Assembly: GCA_016793465.1 (NCBI GenBank)
Contig: JAEUJW010000074.1
Location: 1 to 51,010 of the forward strand
DNA from: Myxococcales bacterium
Lineage (GTDB): Bacteria > Myxococcota > Polyangia > Nannocystales > Nannocystaceae
Length of the DNA stretch: 51,010 nucleotides
Direction of reading: 5' to 3'
Positions 48,524 through 51,010 of the stretch are shown here, piece after piece. The position numbers and the translations under genes were made by a program. Under the pieces are notes generated by a model. The model did no database searches. It saw nothing but the letters and a program-made list of their open reading frames with translations, and was not told the DNA's origin. How positions within the stretch are numbered: position 1 is the stretch's first letter; the number at the start of each line of letters is the position of its first letter.

Positions 48524-48970
48524 GTGACCGAGGTGATCGAGTTCTATGCGGTCGGGGACGCGTACGGGGAGTTCTCCAACTTCTCGCGGCACGCGGTGCA
48601 CATCCGGGGGAAGCGCTGGCCGACCAGCGAGCACTACTTTCAGGCCCAGAAGTTCGCGGGCACGCCGCTCGAGGAGCAGGTGCGGCAGGCGAAGAAGCCG
48701 GCGATCGCGGCGGAGATGGGCCGCGACCGCAAGAAGCCGCTGCGGCGCGACTGGGAGGCGGTCAAGGAGCAGGTGATGCTGACGGCGCTGCGGGCCAAGT
48801 TCTCGCAGCACGAGGAGCTGCGGGCGCTGCTGCTCGGGACCGGCGAGGCGCGGCTGGTCGAGCACACCGACCGCGACAGCTACTGGGGCGACGGCGGCGA
48901 CGGGAGCGGCAAGAACCGGCTCGGCGCGCTGCTCATGCAGGTGCGCGCCGAGCTGCGGGCGCGACGGTGA
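48524..48970 (+). CDS. NADAR-family protein (YbiA-like N-glycosidase)
   Basis: 148 residues from GTG 48524. Family hallmarks: EFSNFSRHAV, RWPTSEHYFQAQKF (catalytic Glu36) and the C-terminal YWGDGGDGSGKNRLG. NADAR proteins hydrolyse N-glycosidic bonds of riboflavin intermediates or ADP-ribose on DNA or proteins. Full length and intact. Converges with the MNIO-partner gene with only 4 bases between the stops. Confidence 0.92.
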   Translation: MTEVIEFYAVGDAYGEFSNFSRHAVHIRGKRWPTSEHYFQAQKFAGTPLEEQVRQAKKPAIAAEMGRDRKKPLRRDWEAVKEQVMLTALRAKFSQHEELRALLLGTGEARLVEHTDRDSYWGDGGDGSGKNRLGALLMQVRAELRARR

Positions 48971-48974
48971 GGCG

Positions 48975-49766
48975 CTACGGGGCGACGCGCACGAGCAGGC
49001 CTTCGGCGAGCAGGCCGGCGAGCAGGTCGGGCACGTCGGCGAGCGCGGCGCCGCGGGCGACGGCCTCGGCGCCGAGGGCCTTGACGGTGCGCGGGCGCTC
49101 GGCGTGGCGGAGCAGGCGCACGAGCGGTTCGCTGGCTGTCCCGAGGGACAGGGTGTCGTCCGGGTGGTGCTCGAGCAGGAGGTGCTCGTCGGCGCGGCGC
49201 CCGGCGGCGCGGCGCGGGACGCCGGGGCGCGGCGGGCGGCCGGCGAGGGCGGCGAGCGGGACGTCGCCGAGGGCGGCGCGGGCGTCCTGATACCAGGCGA
49301 GGCTGCCGGCGGGCACGATCAGCGGGGCGAGGTTGAGGCCGCAGCGCAGCAGGTGAGGGGCGCCGTCCGGCGGCGGCGGCGGGGCGGGGGCGCGCCGCCG
49401 CAGCTCGGCGCCGGCGCGCTCGATGACGCCGGGCCCGCCGGCCTGGTCTTCGAGCCATGTCCCGAAGGCCAGGGCCATCGAGCCGCGGCGGGCGACGCAG
49501 GCGTGGAAGGCGGGCGAGGAGAAGAACGGTTCGAGGGCGTCGAGGCCGAGGGCGGCGGCGCTGGCCGGGTACTCGTCGACGAGGGCCTGGATCGCGCGGG
49601 CGCGGCGGTGGCGGTCGGTGGCGAAGGCGCGGGGGTCGATGCGGCGCAGGAGGGCCCGCTCGCGCTCGCCGAGGCCGTCGACGGGGCCGTCGCCGCGCAC
49701 GGCGACGACGTAGGCCGGGTCGAACAGCATGCGCACGACGGCTTGCTGGAGGGCGCGGGGCTTCAT
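48975..49766 (-). CDS. MNIO partner protein (probable)
   Basis: 263 residues from ATG 49766, overlapping the MNIO stop (ATGA). N-terminus ALQQAVVRMLFDPAYVVAVR, then DPRAFATDRHRRARAIQALV and FFSSPAFHACVARRG are helical; a Pro-rich linker follows near 140-150; the C-terminal part LADVPDLLAGLLAEGLLVRV looks like a small winged-helix or RRE-like domain. Genes in this place usually encode the substrate-binding partner of the oxidase. The exact family is not recognised. Confidence 0.55.
   Translation of the reverse strand: MKPRALQQAVVRMLFDPAYVVAVRGDGPVDGLGERERALLRRIDPRAFATDRHRRARAIQALVDEYPASAAALGLDALEPFFSSPAFHACVARRGSMALAFGTWLEDQAGGPGVIERAGAELRRRAPAPPPPPDGAPHLLRCGLNLAPLIVPAGSLAWYQDARAALGDVPLAALAGRPPRPGVPRRAAGRRADEHLLLEHHPDDTLSLGTASEPLVRLLRHAERPRTVKALGAEAVARGAALADVPDLLAGLLAEGLLVRVAP
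49136..49151. repeat. 16-bp palindrome, copy c
   Basis: ctgtcccgagggacag, 7-bp arms, inside the MNIO-partner gene. It is preceded by gctgg like the second copy at 42160. Confidence 0.8.
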
Positions 49767-50635
49767 GCGAGGTGTCCGGCGAGCAGCTCGGAGGCGCGGG
49801 CGAACAGGGGCAGGGCGGCGGGGATCGGGTTGCGCTCGCACTCGACGACGACGGCCCGCAGGTTGCGCGCGCGGGCGACGGCGTACTCGGCGATGGCCCA
49901 GGTGTCGGGCAGCACGGCGGTGCCGTGGTCGTCCTCGATCCACGCGAACTCGCCGTCGTGCTGCTCGCTGCCGCCGGCGAGGTGGAGCTCGACCACGCGG
50001 TCCCACGGCAGCTGATCGAGGGCCGTCCGCGGCTCGTGGCCGGCGAGGCGCTGGTACATGGCGAGGTGGGCGCAGTCGAGGAGGAGGCCGGTGTCGGCGG
50101 CCTCGGCCAGGCGGGCGAAGAATTCGCAGAGGTGGAGGTCGCCGACGTAGGCGCTGCCGGGCGGGTTCTCGGGCAGGACCTCGAGGCCGGTGGCGTCGCG
50201 CAGGGCGCGGATGCCGGCGGCCATGGGGGCGACCTGCTCGGCGATCAAGATCGGCGGGAGCAGCAGCATCTGCCCGCGATCGCGGCGGCCGAAGTGCCAC
50301 AGGCCGGCGTCGCCGCACAGCCAGGCGGGGCGCAGGGCGGCGATCAGGTCGCGCACGCCGGCGAGCCAGGCGGGGTCCTGATCGTCGGGCTCGTCGAGGT
50401 TGATGTCGAGGAAGTGATAGGTGGTCGGGTTGCCGGCGGCAGCCCACGCGCGGGCGGTGGCGTCGAGGCCCTTGGCGACCTCGACGCCGACCTCGAGGAA
50501 GCCGCCGTAGCGCGGGTGCTCGCGGCGCAGCTCGGCAGGGTCGAGGGCGCCGTCCGACCGCGAGGCGCCGTACTCGGTCGAGACGCCGAGGCCCAGGCGC
50601 GGGAGGGCTTGCACGCGGGCGGTGAAGTCCGGCAC
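49763..50635 (-). CDS. MNIO (DUF692) multinuclear iron oxidase
   Basis: 290 residues from GTG 50635. MNIO proteins (MbnB/TglH type) use two or three iron ions to modify Cys residues of precursor peptides. The ligand pattern is visible: H74 in TYHFLDINL, D109 and H114 in GDAGLWHFG, E156-N157 in LPENPPG, D187 and H190 in LLLDCAHLAMY, H218 in VVELHLAGG, D236/H237 in DDHGTA, E265 in VVVECE. Coupled to the partner gene. No Cys-containing precursor ORF is visible nearby. Confidence 0.83.
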   Translation of the reverse strand: MPDFTARVQALPRLGLGVSTEYGASRSDGALDPAELRREHPRYGGFLEVGVEVAKGLDATARAWAAAGNPTTYHFLDINLDEPDDQDPAWLAGVRDLIAALRPAWLCGDAGLWHFGRRDRGQMLLLPPILIAEQVAPMAAGIRALRDATGLEVLPENPPGSAYVGDLHLCEFFARLAEAADTGLLLDCAHLAMYQRLAGHEPRTALDQLPWDRVVELHLAGGSEQHDGEFAWIEDDHGTAVLPDTWAIAEYAVARARNLRAVVVECERNPIPAALPLFARASELLAGHLA

Positions 50636-50700
50636 GCGCCGGGTGTTAGCCTCTGGCCGGGGCGGTGGCAAGCGCCTGGTTTTGCGGGCGCGGGTGGGTC

Positions 50701-50878
50701 GGCGGCTCGTCTCGGCGTGGACGGGGGGCGCGGGGCTCGGGCGTTTGGGCGGCTCGTCTCGGCGTGGACGGGGGGCGCGGGGCTCGGGCGTTTGGGCGGC
50801 TCGTCTCGGCGTGGACGGGAGACGCGGGGCTCGGGCGTGTGGGCGGCTCGTCTCGGCGTGGACGGGAGACGCGGGGCG
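50701..50878. repeat. 47-bp minisatellite
   Basis: Units at 50701-50747, 50748-50794, 50795-50841 and a truncated fourth to about 50878 follow ggcggctcgtctcggcgtgg+acggggggcgcggggctcgg+gcgtttg. Units 3 and 4 share a gggg-to-gaga change. The array is upstream of the MNIO gene; no gene is supported from 50636 to 51010. All three forward frames read Arg/Pro-rich shadows. Confidence 0.9.
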
Positions 50879-51010
50879 AGCGGCGGTGTCGGCGACTCGC
50901 CGAGGGGCCAGCGGGCTGTGGGTCCCTCGCGGACGGCGGTACTCCGGGGCACGTGCTCGCCGCATCGCGGCTTCGGGCCACTCCAAGCTCCAAGTGGGTG
51001 GTCCTGGACG

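Noticed and set aside
50636..51010. Precursor peptide for the MNIO gene
   Set aside because: Frames here are Arg/Pro/Ser-rich minisatellite readings without the Cys pattern expected of MNIO substrates.

Overview
This is a very GC-rich window, by eye roughly 70% G+C or more. It looks like a myxobacterium-type chromosome carrying a complete-looking siphovirus prophage. That placement is inference. It rests on lipoproteins with long Ser/Thr/Gly linkers, a very large Ser/Thr kinase with the HRDISPHN catalytic loop, an AgmX/TonB-like C-terminal domain, and the imelysin/di-haem/HTTM gene set. A Nannocystaceae-like host is my best guess.

Positions 281 to about 33.7 kb are the prophage, almost all on the + strand. 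A tyrosine integrase opens a tightly packed early operon (0.3-9.3 kb) in which most junctions are ATGA/GTGA overlaps. It encodes small Cys-rich proteins, an HNH-type protein, an octapeptide-repeat protein, an ERF-like annealing protein, an adenine-type methyltransferase, a C5-cytosine methyltransferase and a winged-helix replication protein with repeats inside its gene. A sigma-factor-like protein follows at 9.3-9.9 kb, where a late-gene activator would be expected. Late genes then run: fibre-like protein, lipoprotein, TerS, TerL, portal, scaffold, major capsid, head-completion genes, a lysis cassette (amidase, Rz1-like lipoprotein, two small membrane proteins), tail tube, tail chaperone with a -1 frameshift site, tape measure, baseplate/hub and distal structural proteins. 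The right end has a reverse-strand Cys-rich lipoprotein (likely cargo), a small DNA-binding protein and a coiled-coil protein. I could not identify att sites.

Positions 34.2-51.0 kb are host chromosome. An iron-linked operon on the - strand (imelysin, di-haem oxidoreductase, imelysin, HTTM membrane protein) reads from a Fur-box-like palindrome at 39.24 kb. Upstream lie a 1449-residue kinase/ATPase/TPR regulator and a coupled Gfo/Idh/MocA oxidoreductase plus iron/2OG-type dioxygenase. After these come a TonB/AgmX-type lipoprotein, a beta-helix lipoprotein, a NADAR/YbiA-type protein, and a coupled MNIO (DUF692) oxidase and partner. Minisatellites of 25 bp and 47 bp flank this host segment, and a 16-bp palindrome recurs inside two of its genes.

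The most unusual observations are as follows. The cytosine methyltransferase gene appears to carry family-like protein sequence in two reading frames over about 600 bp. Two A8 slippery runs sit at ends of genes with a -1 continuation. The endolysin needs a +1 shift to keep its metal ligands. Repeats inside the replication gene could be an origin. The MNIO pair has no visible precursor peptide.
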